Assembly (NCBI GenBank): GCA_947628585.1
Contig: CANRAL010000010.1
Span: 1 to 37,630 of the forward strand
Source: an uncultured Bacilli bacterium
GTDB taxonomy: Bacteria > Bacillota_I > Bacilli_A > RF39 > UBA660
Direction of reading: 5' to 3'
Length of the DNA: 37,630 bases
Part shown: piece after piece, positions 16,395-25,520 of the stretch
Layout: each line of letters starts with the position of its first letter
Position numbering within the stretch: position 1 is the first letter of the stretch
Notes under the pieces: model-generated
Told to the model about the DNA's origin: nothing
The model's database searches: none
Seen by the model: only the letters and a program-made list of their open reading frames with translations
Translations under genes and position numbers: made by a program

Positions 16395-16501
16395 TTTGTT
16401 ACTGGATAGTATCTATAGGGGATTTTGGAAAAATAAAAAACTTTCTATCCAGTAACAAATAATTATAATTTTTTAATCTCCTTGATAAAAGGAGATTTTT
16501 T
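16395..16501 (+). ncRNA. Candidate small RNA with long hairpin and intrinsic terminator
   Basis: A perfect 15-bp inverted repeat (16395-16409 with 16445-16459) encloses a 35-nt A-rich loop. It is followed, after a short linker, by a second perfect 9-bp hairpin (16475-16483 with 16489-16497) and a T run, which is an intrinsic terminator on the + strand. A promoter stands just upstream. There is no ORF or ribosome binding site. The 3' half is antisense to the end of the UvrD-like gene, so it could also affect that mRNA. It matches no RNA family I know; SRP, 6S and tmRNA hallmarks are absent. It may instead be only a terminator plus a repeat scar. Confidence 0.45.
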
Positions 16502-17842
16502 AAAGAGTGGTGTAAATAAATATACTTCATTTCTTGTTCGCGTTAGAGCCACATAAAAAAGTCTTCTTTCTTCGGCATAAAGAAAATTATCCTCATCTTT
16601 TATTAATTCTTTAATTAATTTATTATTTTCTAATTTGTTAGGAAATCCATATAAAGAATCTTCCAAATTAATAATAATAACGACATCAGCTTCTAATCCT
16701 TTAGAAGAATGAACGGTTAAATATTTAATTACTTTATTTTTATAACTAAATTTATCATTTTCTAAATTAACTTTTATAAATTTATTTAAATCAAAATTAT
16801 TCCTACCTAATATTAAAATATCATCATATTTTTTAATTACCTTATTAAGTAATTTATAAAAACTTTTTTTCTTAAAATAATACTTTATAATAATTGGTTT
16901 TTTTAAATGTTTATTACTTAATAATTCTTTTTTAATTTGTTTTTTATTTTTCATAATAAACTTAGAAGAAATATCTATTAATTCTTGACTATTACGATAA
17001 GTATATTTTAGTTTATGAATAACTGCATCTTCGACAATATTAGGAAAATTTAAAAAAATATTAACATCACATCCCGAAAATTTAAATATAGATTGATAAT
17101 CATCACCAACTACAAATATTTTAGCTTGGGTATTTTTTCTTAAAGAATTTATTAAATTCCATCTGATTAAAGAAGTATCTTGAAATTCATCAATAATGAT
17201 ATATTTATAGTTTTTGTAATTATTAGTATATTTGGTGGCTTCTATAATTAAATCATCAAAATCATAAGAATTAGTACTTTTTAATTCTTTATTATAACTT
17301 GCTAATATTTTAAGAATCAAAGTCATTAAAATATTATCGTATTTAAATATTTTCTTTAAATCATTTATATCTTTATTATTAGTTTTATATAAGCCAATAA
17401 AAGATATTATTATTTTTTTAATTTCTTTAAAAGTATTACTATTTAAAAAATTATCATAATCATAATAATTAACATATTTTAATAATTTTGTTTTTTCTTC
17501 TTTAGTTAAACAATAAAAATATTCATTAGTTAAATACTCTAGTGTATCATCTGGAGCTATCTTAAAATCAATATTATTATATTTTAAAATATCAATAGCT
17601 AATTTATGAAAAGTAAAAATATCATTTATCGCAATTTTTTCTTTTAAATCATTAACACTTTTATTAGTAAAAGATATAATTAAAATTTCTTCTTTTTTAA
17701 TTCCTTTAGCTAATAAATAATTAATTTTTCCCCGGATTGTAAAAGTTTTCCCAGATCCCGCGGCTGCGATTAAGAGCGTGTTTTTTTCTTCTTTTATGGC
17801 TTCCATTTGATATTCATCAACTTTTTTACCATCAATTAACAT
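16463..17842 (-). CDS. Compact UvrD/Rep-like superfamily 1 DNA helicase
   Basis: 459 residues, shorter than the usual 650-750 of UvrD/PcrA. Motifs: Q motif (Gln12), Walker A AAAGSGKT (26-33), ISFTNKSVNDLKEKI (Ia), IIIDEFQDTS (II), VVGDDYQSIFKFSG (III), YTYRNSQEL (IV), TVHSSKGLEADVVII (V) and EERRLFYVALTRTRN (VI). The set is complete, so ATPase activity is expected; the reduction falls in the 1B and 2B insertions. Likely role in DNA repair or recombination. It is transcribed away from the 17958 gene. Confidence 0.92.
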   Translation of the reverse strand: MLIDGKKVDEYQMEAIKEEKNTLLIAAAGSGKTFTIRGKINYLLAKGIKKEEILIISFTNKSVNDLKEKIAINDIFTFHKLAIDILKYNNIDFKIAPDDTLEYLTNEYFYCLTKEEKTKLLKYVNYYDYDNFLNSNTFKEIKKIIISFIGLYKTNNKDINDLKKIFKYDNILMTLILKILASYNKELKSTNSYDFDDLIIEATKYTNNYKNYKYIIIDEFQDTSLIRWNLINSLRKNTQAKIFVVGDDYQSIFKFSGCDVNIFLNFPNIVEDAVIHKLKYTYRNSQELIDISSKFIMKNKKQIKKELLSNKHLKKPIIIKYYFKKKSFYKLLNKVIKKYDDILILGRNNFDLNKFIKVNLENDKFSYKNKVIKYLTVHSSKGLEADVVIIINLEDSLYGFPNKLENNKLIKELIKDEDNFLYAEERRLFYVALTRTRNEVYLFTPLFKKSPFIKEIKKL

Positions 17843-17877
17843 AAAAATCCTTTCTTTTTATGTTTTATCCCTAAATA

Positions 17878-17906
17878 AATTTATCATATTTAAAATTACA
17901 TAGCAA
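17878..17906 (-). promoter_or_regulatory. Promoter of the UvrD-like gene
   Basis: On the minus strand, TTGCTA (17901-17906) and TAAATT (17878-17883) with a 17-nt spacer. Its -35 box directly abuts that of the opposite promoter. Confidence 0.55.
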
Positions 17907-17935
17907 TTGTTTTTTTATTAAACATATGTTAGAAT
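17907..17935 (+). promoter_or_regulatory. Promoter of the coiled-coil membrane protein gene
   Basis: TTGTTT (17907-17912), a 17-nt spacer and TAGAAT (17930-17935), 22 nt before the ATG. Confidence 0.6.
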
Positions 17936-17957
17936 AGGTATTTGTTTGAGGTGAATT

Positions 17958-18626
17958 ATGAACGAATTACAAGTAAAAGAAGTCGAAATATTTAGCAAAG
18001 TGTGTGATAATGAAAAAGATTTAAATCTTTTAAAAGACGATTTAGAAGTTTTAAAAAAAGAAAATAAAGAAGAGTATTCTAAAGTTAAAGAAAATTTATT
18101 ACAAAAAGAAATTTTAATTTCTCTTATAGGAGGATTATTTGTAGGTACTATTTTCGTAGGTATTCATGGCTTTAGTACTCTTAATAATATTATCAATGCT
18201 TTATTTTCTTTTATTGCTGGAGCTGCCTTTGGTTCATGTGTAACATATTTAGCTATTGATAAAAGATATAGTAAGAAATTAGATGAAATAAAAAAATATT
18301 ATGATGATAAAGATAAAACTTTAGATGATTTAATCGAAAAGCAAAAAAATATGCATCATACTAATCAAGATATTATTAGTGAAGTAAGAACTATAACTAG
18401 TCCTATAAGGGAAGAAGAAAATTTATTAACAAATGGTTCGATAGATGAATTAGTGGCTTATTATAATATAGATAAAGATAATAAATTAATAATTGAATAT
18501 TTATTATTAACAATTAAATGTTATAATAAAGCCGACAATATAGAATCTAAAACCTTTTATGGCAATTGCTTACAAAAACTATATGATGATAATCATAGTA
18601 GAAAAAGAACTTTACAGAAAATGTAA
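17958..18626 (+). CDS. Coiled-coil membrane protein of unknown function
   Basis: 222 residues. An N-terminal charged coiled coil (1-52) leads to two membrane segments forming a hairpin (ILISLIGGLFVGTIFVGIHGF and ALFSFIAGAAFGSCVTYLAI, about 52-100), then a second coiled coil (about 105-160) and a short helical C-domain. There are no enzymatic motifs and no recognised family. Both ends probably face the cytoplasm. RBS GAGGTG. Its last codons lie inside the terminator hairpin at 18608. Confidence 0.75.
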   Translation: MNELQVKEVEIFSKVCDNEKDLNLLKDDLEVLKKENKEEYSKVKENLLQKEILISLIGGLFVGTIFVGIHGFSTLNNIINALFSFIAGAAFGSCVTYLAIDKRYSKKLDEIKKYYDDKDKTLDDLIEKQKNMHHTNQDIISEVRTITSPIREEENLLTNGSIDELVAYYNIDKDNKLIIEYLLLTIKCYNKADNIESKTFYGNCLQKLYDDNHSRKRTLQKM

Positions 18627-18638
18627 AGTTTTATTTTT
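18608..18638 (+). terminator. Terminator before the second surface gene
   Basis: A perfect 9-bp stem (AACTTTACA / TGTAAAGTT) around a 5-nt loop, then a T-rich run. It overlaps the stop codon of the preceding gene. Its core and its distance to the next -35 box match the element at 9213. Confidence 0.85.
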
Positions 18639-18653
18639 AGAAAAATCAAACTA

Positions 18654-18682
18654 TTGATATATATATATATATATAGTAAAAT
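18654..18682 (+). promoter_or_regulatory. Promoter with AT-dinucleotide spacer, second surface gene
   Basis: TTGATA at 18654-18659, TAAAAT at 18677-18682, spacing exactly 17 nt. The spacer is an uninterrupted AT dinucleotide tract (18657-18675, 9.5 units). A gain or loss of one unit would change the spacing by 2 nt and so the promoter strength. Confidence 0.75.
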
Positions 18683-18808
18683 AGACTTTAGAATAGAGTA
18701 ATAAATAATAAAATGTGTCAACTTAGAAAGTATTAATTGTAAACTACATCTATATAGATGTATACTAATATTAAGAATAATGAACATAATAGTAAAAGAG
18801 GAATTTTT
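18683..18808 (+). promoter_or_regulatory. Conserved 5' leader of the second surface gene
   Basis: About 126 nt, collinear with 9286-9410: an ATTGTAAA box at 18736-18743, an AATAATGAAC segment and an AGAGG ribosome binding site. It additionally has a palindromic hairpin CATCTATATAGATG just after the ATTGTAAA box. Confidence 0.55.
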
Positions 18809-21800
18809 ATGAAGAATAGGAAAAATCTTATTTTATTAATAATCGGAATATTAGCAATATTAATAATAGTAGTTGGAGCAACTTATGCCTATTTAAATGG
18901 TATTTATGGTAATACCACAACAGGAAATATGAGTGCCACAACTGGTAGTGTCGATACCTTAACTTTTTATGCTGGAGAACCTCTTACAATTGAAGCAAGT
19001 GAAAAAAACTTTGGTAAGAATATGGGAAATATAAAGAAAGATACAAATATAAATGCTCATTTAATAGCTAATAATACCACTCATGAAGCTCATATGTCTT
19101 ATAATATGTTTTTAGTAATAACTAAAAATGATTTTGTATATACAACAGATGATAAAAAACCAGAATTATTATTAAGAATATATGATGAAAAGGGAATAGA
19201 AGTAACAAAGATAGAAGGATTAGTATATCATGAAAAAGATGAAAAAAATCCAAATGATGTAAGTGGCTTTGATATAACAACCAGAAAAGATTCATTTTTA
19301 ATAGAAAGTGATATAGCAATAGATACAGTAGATGGAGAGGAAATCCATAATTGGAAAATAGAAATAGAATTAGTAAATTTAGCAAGTGATCAAAATAAAA
19401 ATACAAATAAAACATTTGAAGGTCAAATATGGATGACTAAAGAAAAAATACCAACATATAAAACAAGGGAAATAACAGAAGTAGTAGCAGAAAGTACCGG
19501 TTATGATAAAATAGAAGCCAGTGTAAATGTAACTGAAGGAACAAAAGAGATAAGTAAATATTATTTTGCTATAAAAAAAGAAGATGAAGAAAAGATAAGA
19601 CTAAGTGACTTAGACTATCAAGAAACTGAAGACAATTATTATGAGTTTGATGGGTTAAGTGCAAATACCAAATATTTAGTATATGCATATGTAGAAGATG
19701 AAGAAGGAATAGAAAGTGTTGAAAAAACGAAAGAAGTAGTAACAGATGAATATAAAGAACCAATAATAACTAGTGTAACATATGAAGAAAGTTGTGATAA
19801 AGAAACTTTAAAATGTAAGATAACAGCAAATGTAATAGGAGAAGTAAGAGATGGAAAAACCTTAACCTATTATTATGGAATAAATATTCCAACAGAAGAA
19901 CAAAATAATGAAGAAAGATATGTAATAGATGGAAGTAGTCATACATATGAAGGATTAGAATATACAAATGAATATGAAATAGAAATATATGTAAAAGATG
20001 ATAATGAATATAAATCAAGTATTCATAGTGAGAAAAGGAAAACGGAAAACTATAAATTAGGGCAAATAAATAAAGTAAAAGAAAGTCATACCTGGGGAAG
20101 TATAAGTATTGAAATAGAAGAAGAACAAGATGGAACAAATCCTATAGCAAGTCATAAATATAAGTTAACTGATATAAATGGTACAACTATTGAAGACTGG
20201 GTAACAGGAGGAAAAAGTTATAGTAAAAATGGATTAAGTGAAAGTACCGAATATATAGTATATGTAAAAGCAGTAGATAGTAAAGGAAAAGAAGGAGAAG
20301 CCTATCCTGTGAATATAACAACTGATGCCTATCAAGTACCAGAGATAAGTGTAGTAACAAGTAAGAATGCTAGTACCATAAATATCGAAGTAACAGCAAC
20401 ACCCCATGATGGAAGTATAAAAGAATATTGGTATAGTATGGATAATGGAAGTAGTTGGGTAAAGAAAGCAGCGAGTACAGCAAATAGTAATAAACATAGT
20501 TTCACAGGATTAACAGAAGGAGCAAGTAAACCAATAAAAGTATTAGTAATAGATAGTAATAATAGAGAATCATTACCATATACAGCAACGATAGTATTAG
20601 ATAGTTTACCAAAGGTAAGTAGAGTTACAGAAAGTCATACAGCAACAAGTATAAGTTTGACCCCAGAAATAACAATAGGAACCAATCCAATAGCAAGTTA
20701 TAAATATAAAATAACATTAGAAAATGGAACAATAATTCAAGATTGGATAGAAGGAGGAACAACATATAGTAAAAATGGTTTAACAGCAGGAACAGTATAT
20801 AAAATATATGTAAAATTAGTAGATAATCAAAATCAAGAATCAGTAGAATATCCATTAACAATAACAACAGATAGATTACCAATAGTAAGTAGTGTAACAG
20901 TGTCAAATACTGGAGCTGACTTCTTAACGTTTAATATAACGGGAAGTAAAACAGATATCGATATAACGGGATATAGTTGTACGTTAAAACAAGGAGGGAT
21001 AGTAGTACAAGGCCCAATAGCAGCATCCTTAATAAATAGTTTAAGTGCTACATGTACCTTTAATAGTTTGGCATCTGGAACAACATATACAGTAGATGTA
21101 ATAGCAACAGACAGAAATGGTAATCATTCATCAGTAACAACGGGAAGTGGAACTACGGATAAGCCAATAGAGAATGATTTTTTAACAGATGCTAAAGAAG
21201 GAACATTTTTACATCATGATAGCTCTTTAACAGATGGAGCAAATGATGATTCATGGCGTTATAGTGGGATAGATGCTGATGTATATAATTATATCTGTTT
21301 TGGGGCAAGTTCCTGCGATATAAATTCAGATTATATGTACCGAATAATCGGATTGTTTAAAAATAAAGATGGCAAATATGAAATGAAATTAATTAAAGCT
21401 AAACCAGCAACAAGTGCTCAATTAGGAACAAATGGAGCATACTATGCTCAAGAAAATAATGAATATTATTGGAATAATAGTGCCCAAAAAAACAACAATA
21501 ACAACTGGGCCGAAAGTAATTTAAATGTAGTAAATTTAAATACAAATTATATAAATAAAATTAAAGAGATAGATTCAGGTAAATGGTTTGATATGATAAG
21601 TGATCATGAATGGATAACCGCTGGAAATAATGGTAATATTACTAAGAGTGTAAAAAATGCTTATGAATATGAAATAAGATATCCTAATGTTGGAACAGCA
21701 TATCCAAATGCCGCCCCAACCGTACCTGCGAAAGTGGGATTAATGTATGTTTCAGATTATGGATATGCTTCATCTAGAAATGCTTGGTCTGATGTTCTTG

Positions 21801-22054
21801 GTATGGGCACTCTTGTAAGCGAAATAAATTTATATAATTGGATGTATATTACTGGCCAATATGAATGGACAATTACTCGTGATAGTTCTAATACTGATTA
21901 TGTATATTTTTCAGGTTCAACTATATCTTATGTTGGTATTAATGAAAAATCTGCTCATTATAAAGTTCGTCCTGTTATTTACTTAAAAAGTGATGTCGAA
22001 ATTATTTTGGGTTCTGGTAAATCAACTGATCCTTATATTATTAAATTAGTGTAA
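18809..22054 (+). CDS. Giant modular surface protein with six Fn3-like repeats and lectin-like C-domain
   Basis: 1081 residues from ATG 18809, which follows AAAGAGGA; an upstream in-frame start at 18758 has no ribosome binding site. A signal anchor (about 6-30, ending VVGATYAYL, SipW/TasA-like) and a beta-rich domain (31-212) match the 9411 protein. Six Fn3-like modules of ~90-100 residues follow, starting near 213, 316, 415, 508, 598 and 688, each ending in an ITTD-type strand; modules 3 and 5 are near-duplicates (TNPIAS.KYK, SKNGL). The C-domain (785-1081) repeats the 9411 pattern: RYSG, NYICFG..SC, YRIIGLFKN, SNLNVVNLN, AKVGLMYVSDYGYASS, EWTITR, VRPVIYL and a tail ending DPYI. Probably an adhesin or ligand-binding protein. 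The C-terminal tail appears to have been swapped (see 22055-22099). Confidence 0.88.
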   Translation: MKNRKNLILLIIGILAILIIVVGATYAYLNGIYGNTTTGNMSATTGSVDTLTFYAGEPLTIEASEKNFGKNMGNIKKDTNINAHLIANNTTHEAHMSYNMFLVITKNDFVYTTDDKKPELLLRIYDEKGIEVTKIEGLVYHEKDEKNPNDVSGFDITTRKDSFLIESDIAIDTVDGEEIHNWKIEIELVNLASDQNKNTNKTFEGQIWMTKEKIPTYKTREITEVVAESTGYDKIEASVNVTEGTKEISKYYFAIKKEDEEKIRLSDLDYQETEDNYYEFDGLSANTKYLVYAYVEDEEGIESVEKTKEVVTDEYKEPIITSVTYEESCDKETLKCKITANVIGEVRDGKTLTYYYGINIPTEEQNNEERYVIDGSSHTYEGLEYTNEYEIEIYVKDDNEYKSSIHSEKRKTENYKLGQINKVKESHTWGSISIEIEEEQDGTNPIASHKYKLTDINGTTIEDWVTGGKSYSKNGLSESTEYIVYVKAVDSKGKEGEAYPVNITTDAYQVPEISVVTSKNASTINIEVTATPHDGSIKEYWYSMDNGSSWVKKAASTANSNKHSFTGLTEGASKPIKVLVIDSNNRESLPYTATIVLDSLPKVSRVTESHTATSISLTPEITIGTNPIASYKYKITLENGTIIQDWIEGGTTYSKNGLTAGTVYKIYVKLVDNQNQESVEYPLTITTDRLPIVSSVTVSNTGADFLTFNITGSKTDIDITGYSCTLKQGGIVVQGPIAASLINSLSATCTFNSLASGTTYTVDVIATDRNGNHSSVTTGSGTTDKPIENDFLTDAKEGTFLHHDSSLTDGANDDSWRYSGIDADVYNYICFGASSCDINSDYMYRIIGLFKNKDGKYEMKLIKAKPATSAQLGTNGAYYAQENNEYYWNNSAQKNNNNNWAESNLNVVNLNTNYINKIKEIDSGKWFDMISDHEWITAGNNGNITKSVKNAYEYEIRYPNVGTAYPNAAPTVPAKVGLMYVSDYGYASSRNAWSDVLGMGTLVSEINLYNWMYITGQYEWTITRDSSNTDYVYFSGSTISYVGINEKSAHYKVRPVIYLKSDVEIILGSGKSTDPYIIKLV

Positions 22055-22099
22055 TAGTGAAAAGGATTAGTTGATGATCCATATCGTTTAGAATTATAA
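22055..22099 (+). pseudogene. Relic of an alternative C-terminal cassette tail
   Basis: After the TAA of the surface gene come TAG and TGA, then, still in the same frame, GLVDDPYRLEL and a TAA at 22097-22099. This matches the cassette ending seen in the 220-768 gene (NPYRLSI); GAT.ATCCATATCGTTTA is shared at 17 of 18 positions. It is the leftover end of another cassette copy. Confidence 0.7.
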
Positions 22100-22103
22100 A
22101 TTA

Positions 22104-22140
22104 AAAAACTTTACTTAATGTTTTGTAAAGTTTTTCTTTT
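22104..22140 (+). terminator. Terminator of the second surface gene
   Basis: An 11-bp stem (AAAAACTTTAC / GTAAAGTTTTT) around a 10-nt loop, then T-rich. It has the same ACTTTAC/GTAAAGT core as the terminators at 9213 and 18608. Confidence 0.85.
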
Positions 22141-22147
22141 GAATAAA

Positions 22148-22176
22148 TTTACTTATTATAATATTCATGATAAAAT
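22148..22176 (+). promoter_or_regulatory. Promoter of the MacB-like ABC transporter gene
   Basis: TTTACT at 22148-22153, a 17-nt spacer and TAAAAT at 22171-22176. A leader of about 70 nt follows. Confidence 0.55.
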
Positions 22177-22217
22177 ATGATAGAAAATAATATATTTTAT
22201 GAAAGGAAATATATAAA

Positions 22218-22247
22218 ATGTTTTTTATTATATATTTATATAGGTGA
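22218..22247 (+). CDS. Possible 9-residue leader peptide (uORF)
   Basis: ATG 22218 preceded by AAAGGA encodes MFFIIYLYR and stops at a TGA (22245-22247) that lies within the AGGTGAT ribosome binding site of the transporter gene. AAATATATAA (before and into the start) and TTATATATTT can pair to form a hairpin across it. Translation of this peptide could open or block the downstream site. It is suggestive but AT-rich chance cannot be excluded. Confidence 0.35.
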   Translation: MFFIIYLYR

Positions 22248-22253
22248 TAAAAA

Positions 22254-25200
22254 ATGATTGAAATTAAAAATATTAGTAAAATATATAAGACAGAAGGGTA
22301 TGTTCAAAAAGCTTTAGATGATGTAAGTGTTAATTTTCGTAAAAGTGAATTTGCTTCTATTTTGGGTCCTTCTGGTTCTGGTAAAACAACTTTTTTAAAT
22401 ATTATTGGTGGATTAGATGAATATACATCTGGAGATATTATCGTTAATGAAATAAGTACGAAAAAATTTAAAGACCGGGATTGGGATTCATATCGGAATC
22501 ATCGGGTAGGTTTTATCTTTCAAAGTTATAATTTAATTAGTCACCAAACTGTTCTTAAAAATGTAGAATTAGCTTTAACTTTGTCGGGAATTAATAAAAG
22601 TGAAAGAAAGAAAAAAGCTATAAATGCTTTAAAAGAAGTAGGGTTAGAAAAACATATCTATAAAAAACCAAGTCAATTATCTGGTGGGCAAATGCAAAGA
22701 GTTGCTATTGCTCGAGCTTTAATTAATGATCCAGAAATAATTTTAGCGGATGAACCAACTGGGGCTCTTGATTCTGATACGTCAGTTCAAATAATGGATA
22801 TACTAAAAAAAATATCTAACGATAAATTAGTAATTATGGTTACTCATAATCCTGAATTAGCCCAAAAATATTCTAGCCGAATAATAAATATAAGAGATGG
22901 TAAAATAATTTCAGATTCTAATCCTTATGATGGTAAAATAAATACTAAAGAAACTTTAATAGAAGCTCAAAAAAAATCTAAGAAAACAAAAATGTCTTTT
23001 ATAACAGCCTTATCTTTATCTTTTAATAATTTAATGACTAAAAAGGCTCGAACTATTTTAGTTTCCGTTGCTGGTTCTATTGGTATAATAGGTATTGCTT
23101 TAATTTTAGCGGTTTCGACTGGATTTCAAAATTATGTTGATTCCATTCAAGAAGATACCTTAACGTCTTATCCATTAATAATTAGCCAAGAATCAGCCGA
23201 TTTAACTAGTCTTTTACTTTCTATGCGTAGTGGTAATAATTCTTCTACTAATTCCAATGAAGTTAAAGAACAACAATATATAACTTCTATGCTTTCAAGT
23301 ATTCGGGCTAATGATTTAAAAAGTTTTAAAAAATATCTTGAAAAAAATAATGATAAAATAAAAAATGATATTTCTAATATTCAATATTCATATAGTGTTG
23401 ATCCTAACATTTATACTATTGATGCTACAAGTAAGCTTACTCAAATAAACCCTAGTGATGTATTTAGCTCTATGATGGGAGAAAATAATCTAATGAGTTC
23501 TTATTCATCTATGACTTCTATTTTTTCACAAATGGTAGATAATCGAGATGAGATTACAAAAGACTATAATTTACTCGCAGGTAAATGGCCTAGCGAATAT
23601 GATGAAATGATTATAGTTTTATCTGAACCCAATACAATTTCGGATTTATTAGTTTATTCTTTAGGACTTAGAGATTCTTCTGAACTTACAAAAATGATTA
23701 CTAGCATTATGAGTGGGGAAGGAATAGATATTAATAATGAACCTTTAACTTTAACTTATGATGATTTAATGAATGTTGACTTGCGCTTAATAAAACCCGC
23801 GGATACTTATCGCTATAATTCTAAATATAAAGTTTATGAAGATATGACAGAAGATGCTGATTATATGCAAAATTTATATGATAATGCTCTTAAATTAAAA
23901 ATTGTCGGTATTGTTTCCCCAAAAGAAGGCGTTACTTCTATGGCTTTAAATCCTGGTGTAGCTTATAGCTCGCAGTTAGTAGATTATTTAATAGATTATG
24001 CTAAAGATACGGATATAGTTAAAAAACAATTAGAAAATGATACCATTGATATTTTCTCAGGTAAAGAATTTGATAGTAAAACTAATGATTTTGATTTTAA
24101 ATTTGCCGATTTAGTTAAAATAGATAATAAAAAATTACAAAGTGCTTTTAATATTAATATTGATGAAAAAACATTAGAACAACAAACTCAAGGCTATATG
24201 ACGGAAATAAGTGAAGCCATAACGACAGATATTACTCCAGCGAGGGATGTATTTAATAATAATTTAAAAGACTTTACTAAAGAAATTTTTACTACTATTG
24301 ATGGTGAATTTTCTTTAAATGATATTGATAATATTGTAAATAATTATTTAGCTAATAAAGCAGATGTTTTAAAAGAAATGGAAAATAATTATGTTATTCC
24401 GGAAAGTGCTCTTAAAACAACTTATACTGGTTTATTAAAAGGTTTATTACAAACTTATATAACAGGCTATAATACTTATATGCATTCTTTAAATTCTGAG
24501 TTTGTCATAGATACGGAAAATCCAAAAGCTACAGTTATTGAAGAACTTGAAAATACCATTATTACATCTTATTTAGATAGTTCCACTATAACAGGGACTA
24601 TAGATGTTATGGCTAAAAATATGACTGAGGCTTTAATGAAAAAAACAATTCTTTTGAAAATTGGCGAATTAACTTCCAATTTAACGAATAGTTTTGCTAC
24701 TTCATTTAATGTTGATGAGAAAAAAATTGCTTCGGCTTTTTCATTAAACTTTACTACTGATGAATTAACAAGAATAGTTGAAGCAATGATGAATCAAACT
24801 AAAAAAACGCAAAAATCTAATTTAATTTTATTAGGATATCAAGATAAAGAAGAACCTACTTATATATCTTTTTACTTTAATAGTTTTGATGGAAAAGAAC
24901 GTTTCCTATCATTTATAGATGAATATAATGATAATGCTACCGAAGAACAAGAAATAAAATATTCAGATACGACGGGTATTTTAATGTCTTCTGTTAAAAC
25001 AATTGTTAATGCCGTTAGTTATGTTTTAATTGCTTTTGTTTCTATTTCTTTAGTTGTATCAAGTATCATGATTGGGGTAATCACTTATATTTCAGTTTAT
25101 GAAAGAACAAAAGAAATTGGAATCCTTAGGGCAATAGGAGCTTCCAAAGGAAATATTTCCTCAATATTTAATGCGGAAACCTTTATTATTGGTTTATTGT

Positions 25201-25418
25201 CGGGATTATTTGGTATTGGTATATCTTATGCTTTAATTCCTATAATCAATAAAATTTTACATCATTTCACAGGAAACATTCCTTTAAGAGCATCTTTAGC
25301 ATTAAATAGTGCCATAATTCTAATTATTTTAGCTATTATTTTAACTTTAATAGGTGGTTTAATTCCAGCGAGAGCTGCATCGAAAAAAGATCCTGTTGAA
25401 GCCTTAAGAACGGAATAA
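22254..25418 (+). CDS. Fused ABC ATPase-permease, MacB/FtsX-like exporter
   Basis: 1054 residues. ATPase domain (1-~230): Walker [11 protein letters not shown]-loop FIFQSYNLI, signature [15 protein letters not shown], Walker [13 protein letters not shown] and MVTHN. Then a first membrane span (about 262-290, [21 protein letters not shown]), a very large extracellular region (about 290-920), and three C-terminal spans with the FtsX/MacB signature [20 protein letters not shown] and the ending [15 protein letters not shown]. Fused transporters of this type in Firmicutes usually act in antimicrobial-peptide resistance or lipoprotein/peptide export; which applies here is not known. RBS AGGTGAT. 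Confidence 0.92.
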   Translation: MIEIKNISKIYKTEGYVQKALDDVSVNFRKSEFASILGPSGSGKTTFLNIIGGLDEYTSGDIIVNEISTKKFKDRDWDSYRNHRVGFIFQSYNLISHQTVLKNVELALTLSGINKSERKKKAINALKEVGLEKHIYKKPSQLSGGQMQRVAIARALINDPEIILADEPTGALDSDTSVQIMDILKKISNDKLVIMVTHNPELAQKYSSRIINIRDGKIISDSNPYDGKINTKETLIEAQKKSKKTKMSFITALSLSFNNLMTKKARTILVSVAGSIGIIGIALILAVSTGFQNYVDSIQEDTLTSYPLIISQESADLTSLLLSMRSGNNSSTNSNEVKEQQYITSMLSSIRANDLKSFKKYLEKNNDKIKNDISNIQYSYSVDPNIYTIDATSKLTQINPSDVFSSMMGENNLMSSYSSMTSIFSQMVDNRDEITKDYNLLAGKWPSEYDEMIIVLSEPNTISDLLVYSLGLRDSSELTKMITSIMSGEGIDINNEPLTLTYDDLMNVDLRLIKPADTYRYNSKYKVYEDMTEDADYMQNLYDNALKLKIVGIVSPKEGVTSMALNPGVAYSSQLVDYLIDYAKDTDIVKKQLENDTIDIFSGKEFDSKTNDFDFKFADLVKIDNKKLQSAFNINIDEKTLEQQTQGYMTEISEAITTDITPARDVFNNNLKDFTKEIFTTIDGEFSLNDIDNIVNNYLANKADVLKEMENNYVIPESALKTTYTGLLKGLLQTYITGYNTYMHSLNSEFVIDTENPKATVIEELENTIITSYLDSSTITGTIDVMAKNMTEALMKKTILLKIGELTSNLTNSFATSFNVDEKKIASAFSLNFTTDELTRIVEAMMNQTKKTQKSNLILLGYQDKEEPTYISFYFNSFDGKERFLSFIDEYNDNATEEQEIKYSDTTGILMSSVKTIVNAVSYVLIAFVSISLVVSSIMIGVITYISVYERTKEIGILRAIGASKGNISSIFNAETFIIGLLSGLFGIGISYALIPIINKILHHFTGNIPLRASLALNSAIILIILAIILTLIGGLIPARAASKKDPVEALRTE

Positions 25419-25427
25419 AAAATAATT

Positions 25428-25457
25428 AAACATCGTTTTTTCGAAAATGATGTTTTT
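25428..25457 (+). terminator. Terminator of the MacB-like transporter gene
   Basis: A near-perfect stem (AAACATCGTTTT / AAAATGATGTTT) with a 4-nt loop, followed by T residues. Confidence 0.75.
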
Positions 25458-25520
25458 TAAATAAAAAAAATTTATCTTTCGTTTTAAATATCTTAATAGT
25501 ATAATATTTATAGGTGTTTT

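Noticed and set aside
16395-16459. Small transposon-like element (MITE) with 15-bp ends
   Set aside because: No target-site duplication, and the placement of promoter and terminator fits a transcription unit better; kept as a candidate RNA with modest confidence.
19122-20906. Several long minus-strand ORFs inside the giant surface gene
   Set aside because: They are low-complexity Leu/His/Tyr shadows caused by A-ending codons on the coding strand and have no start signals.
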